This document shows, in pieces, positions 44,310-55,360 of a stretch of 64,000 bases of DNA (position 1 is its first letter; every line of letters starts with the position of its first letter). Position numbers and translations under genes: made by a program. Location of the stretch: assembly GCA_028023455.1 (NCBI GenBank), contig JAQFVV010012416.1, forward strand, positions 4,445,594 to 4,509,593, in the 5' to 3' direction. The notes below the pieces were generated by a model that searched no databases, was not told the origin of the DNA, and saw nothing but the letters and a program-made list of their open reading frames with translations. This stretch comes from Epiperipatus broadwayi. Taxonomy: Eukaryota; Onychophora; Udeonychophora; Euonychophora; Peripatidae.

Positions 44310-47288
44310 ATAAATAAGGTGATGTGATGTATTTGGCTTCTCCTTAAACGAAGTCAAGAATATCTCAGCAATTATGCCCAGATAAACCTGTTAGCCACTT
44401 TATTTTCCATTCCCCATTCTAAGTCTTCCCATATTCTGCCCATCCCATTTCCACAACATAATCTTTGTCAACTCTATGGCCTTTAAATCTAAATCCCCCT
44501 TATCTTTTCGCAAACCCAGCATAAAAACTAATAACTCACTTTCTGTATAGTCACTTTGTTCATACCTATTCTCCCATAACTTCATTATCTGTACCCTTTC
44601 TGCTTTCAAGCATTTACATTCAATCAACAGATGCCTAATATTTTCTATATCTTCCTTACACAATTTGCACACTAAATCACCCATAGTTTTCCATTTACAT
44701 GTATATTCTCTTGTTGCTAAAGATCCCATTCGAGCCTTAAACAATAAACTACTTTCCTTACTATTATCATAAATTAACTTGCATCCAATATTCCATTTAC
44801 TTCTATATATATTTAAACTCTTCTTACCCTCCATACTAGTTCTCCATCTCTCCAACTCCCTATTTTTTATTAATGCTTCTATTCTTTTATCCCATTCCTT
44901 ACCACTATAACACTCAACAATCCTCCTAACACAATCATCCCACCTTTTATACAAGTATACTGATATAAATTCTTTATCCAAATCTTTTGCATACCACATT
45001 ACCTTTCTCACCCATCTTGTTACCTGCCCTTTACTCATAACCCAATTAAACACTATTTTGGCTATTCTTTTACTATCCATAAACTGCAACCTACCAAACA
45101 TTTTCATTTTACTTTTTGCATCTCTCATATAAAAACTTGACCATCCCATTTCTCCTTGAATTGCCTCCTTTGCTGTCCACATCTCTGCATCTAATGCATG
45201 TCTTCCTACTTCCCTTTGTACTTTCTCTAAATAATCTAAAACCCTTTTACTAACACATAATGCATCATTACCATATGTTAACCCTGCTACTGCAACTCCC
45301 TTCCATACAATTCTAGCTACATCATATTTATTATATGAAAATACTGTTAGTTTCTTTACCAAACCCTTTCTTTTCTTTGCTTCATTTACCAATTTTTTCT
45401 CCCATTCATCCAAGCAATTTTCCTGATTACATAAGATAATTCCCAAATACCTATATCTATCCACCACACTTAACTTTATATCCCCCAATAAAAATTCTAC
45501 ATCTTCTCTTTCCCCAGTATTAACCATTATTATATTTGATTTTTCTTCACTAAATTTAATCCCCATCTCTTTACCCACCCTTGCACATGTCCTCAACATA
45601 ATTTCCATATCTTCTCTTCTTTCTGCACACAAAAAGATATCCACACAAAAAAGACCCGACAAAGTATACATTCCCATGCCACCTATTAACGGTATCTCTA
45701 CCCCTCTTCCTAGTCTTTCTATTGCTTTCTCCATTTCACTCAAAAACAACAAAAACAAAATAGGTGACATAGGGCATCCTTGCCTTAATCCCACCCCATT
45801 TTTAACTTTAACTGATTCTATATCCCCTAATTGGTAAGTATAATAATTATTTTCATATAATTTCTTAATAATATTTACTAAAGCTTCATCCATTCCCAAA
45901 TTGGCTAACCTTACCCATAATCTATTTCTATTTACTCTATCATATGCTTTCTCTATATCTATAAAACTCATATATAATGATCTACCTGAATTCCTACTCA
46001 TCTCCATAAGTTGTGTAACTACAAACAAACTATCTCCTATATGCCTATCTGACCTAAAACCTCCTTGCATTTCCCCCACTACATTATTCTCTTCCATCCA
46101 TTTTACAACTCTTCCAGCTACCATATATGAGAAAACTTTATATAAAACTGATGTCACCGCTATCGGTCTATAATTATTTAACTTTCTATGATCCTTACCC
46201 TTTCCTTTAAATAATAATCTTATTCTTGTATTACTCCAAATACCCGGAAAAACTCTCTTCTGTGCCATGTTATTAAAACATGATAATAACTTTGCTTTTG
46301 CTCTATCCCCTAAATTCATTACCATCTCTGCTGTCCATCCATCTAAACCTCTCACCTTTCCACTTTTCAATCTCTTCCCTGCCTCCTTCAGTTCATTTTT
46401 TGTGAACCTAATATTCCCATTACTACCTGCTTTCATGTTTTCTATCACTAATTTCTTTACATCTAACATCTTTTCTATATCCATTACATATCTATTTAAG
46501 ATTCTCTCTACCTCTTCTCTAGAGCTACACTCTATTCCCTCATCATCTATTAATACTATCTCTCTTTCCCCTACATTTCTCCTTTTAATGTAATTCCAAA
46601 ATTTTTTACTTCCATCTCTTCTACTTTTATTAATATCCTCCAACAATTTACTATTTAACTTCATCCTCTCTCTATAATTATCCATTTTAGCCAACTTCTT
46701 CTTTTCTAAGTACTTTCCCCATTTAGCATTAATATCGTTTTCACTTTCTTTATTCTTAATAGCACACTTATATTCTCTGCACGCTTCTTTCCTCTCTTTT
46801 ACACTTTTACTAATTCTAATTTTTTTATTACTTTTATTCCTCTGCATATTCTCAACTAAAACCTTATTTTCCACTTTTTCTTTTTCACCACACCAGTTCT
46901 TATATTCATCCGCAACCAACTGCTCCATGGTTTCTTCAACTTTTATTTTATACTCTTCCAACTTATTCTTATCATTCACTCTCCATCCACATCTTTCACT
47001 ATTGTTTCTACCTTTATTTCTATCCTCCATCACATTACTAACCATTTCTATTACAATAAAGTTATGATCACTATTACATACTCTCTCTTCATTATCAAAC
47101 ACCTTAATTTTACATATTTTATTCATTCCCTCTTTCTCTACCAATACATAATCTATTGAGTGAAATACATTATTCCTAGACCATGTGTACTGTCCCTCAT
47201 GCATATTTGATAAATTCCCAATGCTCAAATTCACTCTTTGACAAAATTTCTTCAACAACTGACCATTCTTATTATCTAAATCAAAACT
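44310..47288 (-). mobile_element. LINE-A: APE-type LINE, long copy, 5'-truncated
   Basis: Minus-strand LINE with a single long frame from within the APE domain to the C-terminal zinc finger, followed by a 3' end ATTCTTGACTTCG...CATCACATCACC (to about 44317) shared with the fragments at 15646-15885 and 51165-51905. The 5' part is replaced at about 47288 by an H1 hammerhead element. Related 5' sequence is at 7366-8205. Family placement is a non-LTR element with endonuclease, RT and CCHC but no RNase H visible; the clade is not resolved. Confidence 0.85.
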
Positions 47289-47330
47289 CTCTGTACAGTA
47301 GTGCCACCCTGTGCCAACCAGAGTAATCAA
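44400..47330 (-). CDS. LINE-A ORF2-like protein: partial APE endonuclease and RT
   Basis: A 976-codon open frame. Residues 1-14 come from the flanking H1 element, so the ATG is fortuitous. Residues 15-100 are the APE C-terminal half (YTW 48-50, IDYVLVEKEG, catalytic SDH 87-89). Residues 110-250 are a basic linker. RT lies at about 320-700: LLFKGKGKDHRKLNNYRPIA (372-391), GGFR (423-426), motif A FIDIEKAYD (456-464), motif B LRQGCPMSP (515-523), motif C FCVD (561-564) and YLG (628-630). The C-terminal finger is C888, C891, H900, C905. Motif C should be FxDD; V563 replaces one aspartate, predicting a dead polymerase despite the intact frame. No stop in 2.9 kb implies a young copy or assembly of a recently active lineage. 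Confidence 0.85.
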   Translation of the reverse strand: MITLVGTGWHYCTESFDLDNKNGQLLKKFCQRVNLSIGNLSNMHEGQYTWSRNNVFHSIDYVLVEKEGMNKICKIKVFDNEERVCNSDHNFIVIEMVSNVMEDRNKGRNNSERCGWRVNDKNKLEEYKIKVEETMEQLVADEYKNWCGEKEKVENKVLVENMQRNKSNKKIRISKSVKERKEACREYKCAIKNKESENDINAKWGKYLEKKKLAKMDNYRERMKLNSKLLEDINKSRRDGSKKFWNYIKRRNVGEREIVLIDDEGIECSSREEVERILNRYVMDIEKMLDVKKLVIENMKAGSNGNIRFTKNELKEAGKRLKSGKVRGLDGWTAEMVMNLGDRAKAKLLSCFNNMAQKRVFPGIWSNTRIRLLFKGKGKDHRKLNNYRPIAVTSVLYKVFSYMVAGRVVKWMEENNVVGEMQGGFRSDRHIGDSLFVVTQLMEMSRNSGRSLYMSFIDIEKAYDRVNRNRLWVRLANLGMDEALVNIIKKLYENNYYTYQLGDIESVKVKNGVGLRQGCPMSPILFLLFLSEMEKAIERLGRGVEIPLIGGMGMYTLSGLFCVDIFLCAERREDMEIMLRTCARVGKEMGIKFSEEKSNIIMVNTGEREDVEFLLGDIKLSVVDRYRYLGIILCNQENCLDEWEKKLVNEAKKRKGLVKKLTVFSYNKYDVARIVWKGVAVAGLTYGNDALCVSKRVLDYLEKVQREVGRHALDAEMWTAKEAIQGEMGWSSFYMRDAKSKMKMFGRLQFMDSKRIAKIVFNWVMSKGQVTRWVRKVMWYAKDLDKEFISVYLYKRWDDCVRRIVECYSGKEWDKRIEALIKNRELERWRTSMEGKKSLNIYRSKWNIGCKLIYDNSKESSLLFKARMGSLATREYTCKWKTMGDLVCKLCKEDIENIRHLLIECKCLKAERVQIMKLWENRYEQSDYTESELLVFMLGLRKDKGDLDLKAIELTKIMLWKWDGQNMGRLRMGNGK

Positions 47331-47670
47331 TAGATGTCAGAAAGCTTGTGCACAAAATCCATATCTAGTGCCTACTCATCCAATAACCCCAGACTAGTTT
47401 CTGGCTTGTATGGAGAGTTTTGCCTTAGATCCTAAGATCTAGGTGCAGTGCTCTCTGATCCAAAGCTCCTCACTGACAAAGGCCACAAGCCAGAAACTAG
47501 TCTGGGGATATTGGATGATTAGGCACTAGATAGAGATTTTATGCACAAGCTTTCTGGCATCCATTGATTACTCAGGTTGGCACAGGGTGGCACTACTATA
47601 TGGAGAGTTTTGCCTTGTTTAATAACAATTATGTGCTAGTATAAGAGATGGTAATCATGTGATGTTTAAT
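47284..47670. mobile_element. H1 hammerhead-family element at the LINE-A 5' junction
   Basis: Inverted arrangement. A minus-orientation partial unit runs from AAACTCTCTGTACAG (47285) to GTTTCTGGCTTGTA (47406). After a TGGAGAGTTTTGCC terminus, a plus-orientation unit from TTAGATCCTAAGATCTAGG (47422) passes through the hammerhead to TATGGAGAGTTTTGCC (47617) and on to GTAATCATGTGATG. Non-coding. It supplies the first 14 codons of the long LINE-A frame. Confidence 0.75.
47467..47508 (+). ncRNA. Hammerhead ribozyme, family H1, core mutated (CTGACAA)
   Basis: TCCTCA (47467-47472), CTGACAA (47473-47479; invariant G8 is A), stem II GGC-CACAA-GCC, GAAAC (47493-47497), TA, GTC and TGGGGA (47503-47508). 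Stems I, II and III are intact but the G-to-A change in the core should abolish cleavage. Confidence 0.65.
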
Positions 47671-47677
47671 GGTTTGC

Positions 47678-47885
47678 ATAAATAAATAAACAATCAACAT
47701 AATATTGAAATAAATACCTGTTAATAACTATGTTATAATATTTATCAAACTAGCTTTCATCTCCATTGAGACTTTCTCAAGATATTATACTATAGATAAA
47801 AGCCAGTTTGATAAATATTATAATATAGTTATTAAAGTGTTTATTTCAATTATATTTTGATTGATTATTTATTTATGTATTTGTG
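47678..47885. repeat. Imperfect palindrome, arms about 80 bp
   Basis: AAATAAATAAACAATCAACA (47680) and TAACTATGTTATAATATTTATCAAACT... are matched inversely by AGTTTGATAAATATTATAAT (47802) through GATTGATTATTTATTTAT (47871). The spacer is about 50 bp. It directly follows the H1 element. Function unknown. Confidence 0.65.
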
Positions 47886-49137
47886 CCAACATCATGCGTA
47901 AATTGTATTGGATATTTGACCATTATAATAATTTATTTATATATATCCAAAACTAGTTTTGTTTTTCTAAGCTAAAATCAAGAAATTCTATGACTCAAGA
48001 AATATAATCTAATTTGAGATAAACTACTCGGATATTTAATTTGTGATGATATAATTACATTTTGTAAAATAATTTAAATTCTCTGTAAATTTTGAGATGA
48101 CACACATACATGTGTTAATATCATATCATCATTTCTCTTTAGTTTAGTATAATGATAGAATGCCAGACATGAGGACAATGATTCCTGAATCATTCACTTC
48201 TAGTGTTCAATATCATATGACCTTCCAAGCAACAAACTTTAGATTTATATTTCAAGCTCACTATTGTTAATAATATCTGAAAAAAAAAATACAATTTTAA
48301 TAAAAATGATTTCAAATAAATCCAATTGGTATATAAAGTAGAAAAGTAAGACTCTTTTCCAATAAGTGTTTTCATTAACCACTATCGACTATGACCAAAA
48401 CTCAATATGGACGTCATAAATACACGCATATGTATATACGGGGAAATGTTTTCATTTTATACGTAAAACTGTTAAAGAAATGCATTTTATTTGAAAGGAT
48501 CAGTTTTCATTTTTTTAAATATTGTGGAATATTTGTAACTGTATGCCAATGGGGCCATTTGCTGCTGAATGAAAAACATGTAATATCTTTTAATTCTTCT
48601 ACTAAATATCGGTAGATCTGTAAAAGCTAAAAGAAACCTTTCAGGGGAATCTACTTTGATATCAAACACAAAAAAAATCCATTATTTACAGGTTAAAAAA
48701 AAATGAAAAAGGTTTAGATCAGTTTAGTCTTTCTTTTATGTTTAGTCTGATTTTACTATCATTGAAAAGCACAGACGACATTTTTTAGAATAAACTCTCT
48801 GCAATTTATTTATAACAATGTGAGATGATTCATATTATAAATATAAGCACATCTATTTATTTACATTTAAATATAAAAGTAGGAAGACTAAAACAATAAT
48901 GTGTGTGTGGATATTAATCAGTAGCTATTCTGAAGAAATATATATTTAACTCACCATATTTCAAATTTATAAGCATATCACACTATTCAAGTTCCATTAA
49001 ATCGCAATTCTCCCCAAGTGTAAAACCTCCAGATGCTTTTCATTATACATGTATTTCATGATCAATTCTTCATTCATCAGTCTTAAAATATTCACAGTCC
49101 ATATTTGCTCAGATAGTCCAGTATTTACATATATTAA
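47886..49137. other. AT-rich interval, nothing recognised
   Basis: About 1.25 kb with no recognised gene or repeat. Confidence 0.4.
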
Positions 49138-49400
49138 AACAGGCAAAACTCTATACATATTGCCACTCAGTGCAAGCCAGAATAATCAATGGATGGCAGA
49201 AGGCTTGTGCATAAAATCACCATCTAATGCCTATTCATCCAATATCCCCAGACTAGTTTCTGGCTTGTGGCGTTCATCAGTGAGGAACCTTGGATCTGAG
49301 AGTACTGCAGCTAGATCTTGGGATCTAATGCAACCCTCCAGCAGCCACCTTTTATCTCTACTTAACTACAAAAACTGTGAGTCAAATTGAAAACACTATA
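49138..49400 (-). mobile_element. H1 hammerhead-family element, single partial unit
   Basis: Matches the minus-orientation monomers at 61.1-62.0 kb from GGCAAAACTCTATACATATT (49143) to CTTAACTACAAAAACTGTGA (49362). Contains a hammerhead. A 113-codon frame crossing it is incidental. Confidence 0.75.
49245..49286 (-). ncRNA. Hammerhead ribozyme, family H1 (core intact, stem II weakened)
   Basis: Minus strand: TCCTCA (49286-49281), CTGATGA (49280-49274), stem II ACGC-CACAA-GCCA with only two good pairs, GAAAC, TA, GTC, TGGGGA (49250-49245). All core positions are canonical; the G-to-C change in stem II probably lowers stability. Confidence 0.65.
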
Positions 49401-50301
49401 AGCAATACAAAATGACAATTAATTTCATTGCTTTTATTATAACTTTGTGTAATACTTATAGATTATCTACGGTGTCAATCATTAAAGCCAGTTTCTTTAT
49501 TTGATTAATGGAAGCATAACAATAGCTGTAGAAAACCAAGCGGGTTGAAAGACAAAAAAGGATTCTAATGGTCTTAGTCATTTCAAGGGTGGTTTCCCCT
49601 TTCCAAAAGCTTTTACAAAAGTTTAGAGAAAATATTTTGTGAATTAAAATAAAAAGACGAGAATAAAAATGCACCAAGATGCTTAAATCAGTGACATTTT
49701 GCAGCTGATGCAATTGTTTTGCAAATTATGCTCCAGGTTCTTTTCCTAGTGGCGTCTCCTATGATATGATTAGAGCTTTAGTTAACATTTTTAATTCAGC
49801 GTATGATCTATTGATATTTTTTAATATTAACAAGTAAACCATATTCATTAGGATTATGGCATAACTACACCTCTGAAAATGTATAAATTAAAAAACAAGG
49901 CTGTCAACTTTGGTGACTATAATTATCTGTAATTAACTTTGGTGTCCAGGATATTCATAAGTACCTAAAAAATAATAAATTAACAACCTATTATACACTA
50001 AGTTGAGTATAGAGTTGATAATGCTTAGACGATTGAAAATTTAAAATCTAGAAAGTGATAATGTGGAAAATAAATAGATGAGACACAAAGTTTTTTAGAA
50101 TAACTTGGAGAAAAGAAGACATATATTGGAGAAACTGAATAAAGTTGAACTTTCATCTTGCTGTGGATTGTTAATGGTTGACAGTGAAGATGATGATTAA
50201 TCATATTAACATCTTAAATTAGTGGCTCATTAGTTGATTTTTTTTAAATGTAATGACTTTTTACAGACATTTAAATATCAAAATCTGTGGTTAAAGATGT
50301 C
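49401..50301. other. AT-rich interval, nothing recognised
   Basis: About 0.9 kb; an 85-codon minus frame (49456-49713) shows no recognisable domain and no copy elsewhere, so it is not called. Confidence 0.4.
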
Positions 50302-50409
50302 TTGCATTGGTAGTCAAGAGGTCAGCATGACTGCTTTGCACTTTCAGGCAGTTGCCCTGGTTGCGGGTTCACGTCCCGGCCGATGCTATGACACTTAAAA
50401 AAAAAAAAG
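50302..50409 (+). mobile_element. tRNA-Gly-derived SINE with poly(A) tail
   Basis: GCATTGGTAGTCAAGAGGTC (box A region), a disturbed anticodon arm around CTGCTTTGCACTTTCAGGCAG, a good box B GGGTTCACGTCCCG (50364-50377), the family linker GATGCTATGACAC and an A12 tail. The same head, linker and tail order as 32070-32169 defines the SINE unit of about 100 bp. Confidence 0.8.
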
Positions 50410-51164
50410 ATTCAATACCTTATTTTTCTGCTACTTCTGTATAATGTTTTTTTTTTACTTTCAGTTGAAATTATAGCCAATTTAAAATTGTATTTAATTA
50501 TTTACCTCAGTAGAACAAGTTTATTAATAAATATAGATTCCTATTTTAATTCCTGAATGATTTTAAAAAGCCAAAAATCAAAAGAGTAAAAAATTGTTAG
50601 ATATGCCACATAAGTTAGATCAGCAGAACTCAATTTTGAACAGATTTCAGAATCATAAATAGTCAACAACAACAAAAAAAGTTTTATAAATCATAATGGT
50701 CAGTGGTAGCATATTAATGCAATAAATAAATACTGAAAAGTTAGTTCTAAGCTAATTGCAGAGCTAAAATTTTCTAGATTGACTGACAACTGAGGAAAAT
50801 GAAAATATATTATTATGATTTACTGAGTAAATTTGTTAAACTATTTTGCCACTTTAGCAATCAAATATCATTTGATGCAACTGGTCATGTGATGGATTGA
50901 ATCACAGTTAAAGTGTCTTCAATAATAATGATTAATAAAATCACCTTTAGATCTATAAGAACTAACCATCAATTTTACTACATGGGTCCATATTTTAGAT
51001 TACCATCACCATTAACCATTATCCCTAATCAAGCATGGGTATTCTAATTCCAAAAAAAAAAAAAAACTAAAAGAAGTTATGTGAAGATTATACTAACTAA
51101 TTCATGAATCAGAAATATGTAATCATATGCTAATTTAAAGACCGTCTCTTCTCATATGACTGGT
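50410..51164. other. AT-rich interval, nothing recognised
   Basis: Nothing recognised. Poly(A) run at 51052-51065. Confidence 0.4.
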
Positions 51165-51905
51165 GTGATGCACTTTGACTTCCCCTTATATGGAGTCAGG
51201 AATCTCTCAGCCACTATGCCCAGAGAAACCTGTTAGCCACTTTACCTTCCTTTCCATTTCCTGCCCTAAGTTTCCCAGTAATCTTCTCTATCCTGCTCCA
51301 TTCCATTTCCACAACATAATCCTTGTCAATTCCATAGCCTTTATATTTAAATCCCTCATCTTTTCCCAAAACCCAGAATAAAAACCAATAATCCATTTCC
51401 TGTATAATCATTTTGTTTATTTTTCCACAACTTCATTATTTGTACCCTTTCTGCTTTCAGGCATTTACATTTAATTAACAGATGCCTAATATTTTCTATG
51501 CCTCTTTTACATAATTTGCAGACTAAATCACCCACATTTCCCCATTATGTGCATATTCTCTTGTTGCTAAAGATCCTGTTCAAGCCTTAAACAGTAAACT
51601 ATTTTTTTTGCTATTATCATAAATTAACTCGCACCCATATTTAAACTCTTTATACTCTTCATACTAGTTCTCCATCTCTCCAACTCCCTATTTTATATAT
51701 CCAGTAAACTACTTTCGTTACTATTATCATAAATTAACTCGCACCCATTTTTAAACTCATTTTACTCTCCATATTAGTTCTCCATCTCTCCGGCTCCCTA
51801 TTTTTTATTAATACACTATTCTTCTATCCCATTTCTTACTACTATAACACTCAACAATTATCCTAATACAATTATCCCACCTTTTGTATAAGTATACTGA
51901 AGCTA
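51165..51905 (-). pseudogene. LINE-A 3' fragment, second minus-strand copy
   Basis: Collinear with 44317-44960: same 3' terminus (GTGATGCACTTTGACTTCCC), C-terminal coding region in broken frames (CCHC finger near 51510-51540), and the KLIYDNSK segment. A local duplication repeats CAGTAAACTA-TT---TACTATTATCATAAATTAACTCGCACCCAT (51588 and 51702). Shorter than the long copy and full of indels. Confidence 0.8.
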
Positions 51906-52504
51906 ATCACGCTCCCTATCTTTAAAAACCTTTTTTGTAATAGTATTATCATTAAATTTTATTGCATTGTCTATTTAAAATGTATTATTATTTTTTAGTT
52001 CCAACTCATCAGATAGTTTTATTTTGCAATTAATGCGAGGTTCACTTAAACGTTATTTAAAAAGAACATATTTTAAGTACTGTATTAAAATTTTTTTCTT
52101 CTTTTAACTAGTTAATTAACTAGAACAAGTTAATTAATTCTTCCTATCAACTAGTTAATTAATCCTTTATAAAATGTTTTACCAGATGGTTAACTTTTAA
52201 CTTCTATTAGCATTTGTTGTGAAGTACTTTCTTTTGACAATCATAAAAATAAAAATCCATAAATAAAACTATAAAGGAATTCAGGGGGAAAAAGACAAGA
52301 GCTATCTAGTTAAAGTTTACTTTTGATGGCGTATAATTGGAAACATTATCAGTAATAAAAAAAAAAGGGGGGGGGGGAATCACTAAAACATTATTTTAGA
52401 ATTCAGATGTTAAAAATATCATGGGCAAAAAAATAATTTTCAAAAATACAGTATTAGTTTCATTTGAATCAAGATTATTTTTATCTATTATATATTAGTT
52501 TTAA
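51906..52504. other. AT-rich interval, nothing recognised
   Basis: A run of A10 followed by G10 lies at 52358-52378. Repeated AACTAGTTAATTAA-type motifs occur near 52110-52165. No gene. Confidence 0.4.
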
Positions 52505-52760
52505 GAGGGGTTTGAACTTAGGATTTTCAGTCTACGTTCATCCTCCACTCCACAACAGATACACATGACCGCACACATGTAGAAAAAAAAAAGATCCCCA
52601 ATAGCAGATAGCAATTCCTTAAACTTTAATGGACAGGCTTCAATCTTCTCACTCTTCCAACTATTCAGCTGTCCAAAGTCCTTGATGGAATGAATATAGT
52701 AGTCATATCCATGTGGACATTACATCAATCTAACCCTTTATATCACAGACCATTACATAT
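52505..52760 (-). mobile_element. H2-family element lacking the ribozyme segment
   Basis: Matches both ends of 9666-10083 in the same orientation: GGGGTTTGAACTTAGGATTTTCAG (tRNA-like end), CACTCCACAACAGATACACA, then AAAGATCCCCAATAG joined directly to AGATAGCAATTCCTTAAACT, CTTTAATGGACAGGCTTCAA and ATCCATGTGGACATT. About 90 bp containing the hammerhead is deleted. The box-B-like GTTCAAACCCC on the minus strand is well kept. Confidence 0.7.
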
Positions 52761-53336
52761 TCATTTATATTAGTAGGAGAGGGATGAGCTGAATTTTATA
52801 CTATGATGTAATTTGTTTCCCAGACAATATGTAATTAATAGCTGGGATTTCAGAAAATTTATCAGCATTATAGATCTGATTCTAAAATTAAAGATAAGCA
52901 ATACTAGTTCTACACCTTATTGACAGTGAGAAGGGGATGTAGAAGTTGGTTAGAGAAATGGATAAAGTTATAATAAATGGAAAATAATTTAGAAATGATT
53001 AATTTAAAAATATATATGAATGGATATATAACCACTAGAAGGAGCTTGCCATTGTTATTATTTGAGGGAAGGATAGGAACTTACCAAGAGAAAGGGCGAA
53101 AATGTGAGCAATTTGAATGATAATTGAAGCAGGGTAGTTTCTTTTAAAATAGAAGATAAAGGGTGTAAATATTGGAAGAATGATTTATTGGTTGCAGTTT
53201 GGAAATGAATAATTGAGAAGTGGGGGTGGATGGTTTATGACCATATAAAGGAAGTTTTAGATGACAGAAATATTTAATTTGGTTCAAAGGTTTCTAGCAA
53301 AGATAGTAAATTCAGTTCTGCTTGGTAATTTGTTTT
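52761..53336. other. AT-rich interval, nothing recognised
   Basis: Purine-biased but without a recognised coding frame or repeat copy. Confidence 0.35.
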
Positions 53337-55285
53337 ATATATATTGTAATGGAATATAATATGCCGTTACATTATTTTAAAATGAAAATAAAAAGATCGT
53401 AAATAAAAATTGATTTATTAAAAAGAAAAAAACTTAAAAACTGAAAATTAAAAGTTGTTTAATATATATATTGTCGCGCAGATGGAAAACTTAAACTATT
53501 TTAAGAAAAAGTATTTGAAAGTATTTTTTTTTTGCAAAAAAGTAAAAATATAAAGATTGATATTTTTGAAAATAGAAATAATGTTGATTTCTATAATCTT
53601 AGAAAATGGAAATGATTGTTTTATTAATTAAATGATTGTTCTAAAGCAAACTAGCCCTTGGGGCACTTAAAATAAATTAAATGGTAAGAGAAAAAGAAAT
53701 TAAATGACCAATGCAAACACCAGAAATGTCAGCATGGACCGTAATTGAAACACCAGAGGATTAGTGACGTCTTGCTCATTGAATCCCAAGATTGGATGAT
53801 AAGAGACTAATAAAAATATAAAAGTCAAATTATTATTATAATTGGGATCTTAGAGCTGACTATGAATATATCGTTATAACTAGCTATATTGCAGATTTTC
53901 ATGATGTGGAAGTCTGCAATAAATCTAATTTTCCGGACAACCAGCTGAGGCCTCTGGATGACAGTTCCTGACCAAATGCATGGCAAGTAGCGGTTTCGTT
54001 TCAAAGAAGGACAAAATCTACGAAAGTGATCACGAAGATGGACTTTTAAATCTGCTCAATCTGTAAAGTATGAACTCTTGTGTCTATCTAATAAGAACTT
54101 TTCTAAAATTGCAATTAATAGCTGAAAATAAGAACAATTATCTGGCAAAATCAATTATTAGTATTTTTTTTATGCAGATGTTTAAGCAATCATTTCCATT
54201 TCTCTTTTTGTGTGTGTGTGTGTTATGTTTTAACTAAAATGTATTTTGATTTAAGTTGGGGTGGATAGCTATATAGATTCGTTTATGTTTATTTTAAAGG
54301 GTTAATTTCAGGCTATTTGTTTCGTAGTTAGGACAATGCCTGTGGAGGGATATATGGGTGTTTATATCAATGTAATGTGAAATGTGTTTAGCATACAGGG
54401 CAACATGCCCAACTGAATGCATGACCCCAAAGAGGCAGTCATATCATTGAAATGGTCGCAGACGTATTTCCTGCGCCATTAATTCCTTCTAGCTCTATGG
54501 ACAGGGATTTATAAGTCGGCAGAAAGATCATGCTCCCCCATATGTAGCACTCTTTAAAAAAATTGTATACATGATTCCTTTAGTCAGACAGATGCACATT
54601 CCTGTTCTAGACACAGATCATTTCCTTCAAATAATATCACGCTGTCAGATGCACATTTCTGTCGGCGTGGTTTTATGCTAGCATCTTCATATTACATTGG
54701 TTGCTGACTATATATCTGAAAGATGACAATGGGTTTGGCTACGAACTTTTAGTCTGAGATTGAATGAAGGTTTTGATAAGCTTTTAAGTGAAAAAAAATC
54801 TATGTAGCCTATCTATACTCAACATGCTAAAGTAAAATATAATTAAAATGTCCATCTGTGCGGACTTTATTAAACAATAATTTAAATTTAAAAATAATAA
54901 TAATAACCAATTTAAAACTAATTGTAAAGCCTAAATTTATTCCTCAATTTTAAATATAAATATTATATATGTGCGTAAATAAATGTTTGTGTGTTAATTA
55001 CTGGCAGTGGCTTCTTTTATTTTATTGTTTTAAATATTAATATATTTTGAAAATATAAATCTATTAAAACTTATAAAAATGTTTAACTCTCTGCTACTCT
55101 ATGAGCTAGTGACTTTGGGCTAAGGGTCAGAATAAAATATATATATAAAAAAAATAACTTTTTTTGAATTTTAACTTACATATCTGCCTACTATATAAAT
55201 TTTCTAGGTTCAAATGGCCTAGTGGCGCCCTTGTAGTGCAGATATGGTAAGATCCTCAGGTCTGCACCATTATAATATATGTCAA
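53337..55285. mobile_element. 2.2-kb non-coding dispersed element, copy B
   Basis: Direct counterpart of 2768-4960. Starts at a TATATATTGTAATGG terminus and ends at GCACCATTATAATATA. A short inverted echo GCCGTTACATTATT follows the left terminus, as in copy A (GTTACATTG). The internal part 54380-54760 diverges most. Ends immediately before a tRNA-Gly sequence. Confidence 0.65.
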
Positions 55286-55286
55286 A

Positions 55287-55360
55287 TGCATTGACTGGGA
55301 AGCAAACCCGGGCCGGCTGCTTGGAAGGCAGCTATGCTAACCACTAGGCCACCAACACTT
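55287..55360 (-). tRNA. tRNA-Gly(TCC)-like pseudogene / SINE head
   Basis: Minus strand reads GTGTTGGTGGCCTAGTGGTT, AGCATAGCTGCCTTCCAAGC, AGCCGGCCCGGGTTTGCTTC, CCAGTCAATGCA: 72 nt, with box A, anticodon loop CTTCCAA (TCC, Gly), and a T arm GGGTTTGCTTCCC differing from GGTTCGATTCC at the invariant C. The acceptor arm pairs with several G-T wobbles. This is the copy closest to a genuine tRNA-Gly, but the T-loop change suggests a pseudogene or SINE head. Confidence 0.7.

Noticed and set aside
45901-46593. Plus-strand frames of 90 and 108 codons
   Set aside because: They are antisense shadows of the LINE-A RT frame.
49049-49390. 113-codon frame as a gene
   Set aside because: Most of it is a minus-oriented H1 hammerhead element read on the opposite strand.
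52355-52380. A10-G10 run as a regulatory or telomere-related motif
   Set aside because: Single homopolymer pair without context; likely slippage or sequencing-related.
55287-55360. Functional tRNA-Gly(TCC) gene
   Set aside because: The T arm lacks the conserved GTTCG loop, the acceptor needs several wobble pairs, and SINE relatives of the same head exist nearby; called a tRNA-like pseudogene.
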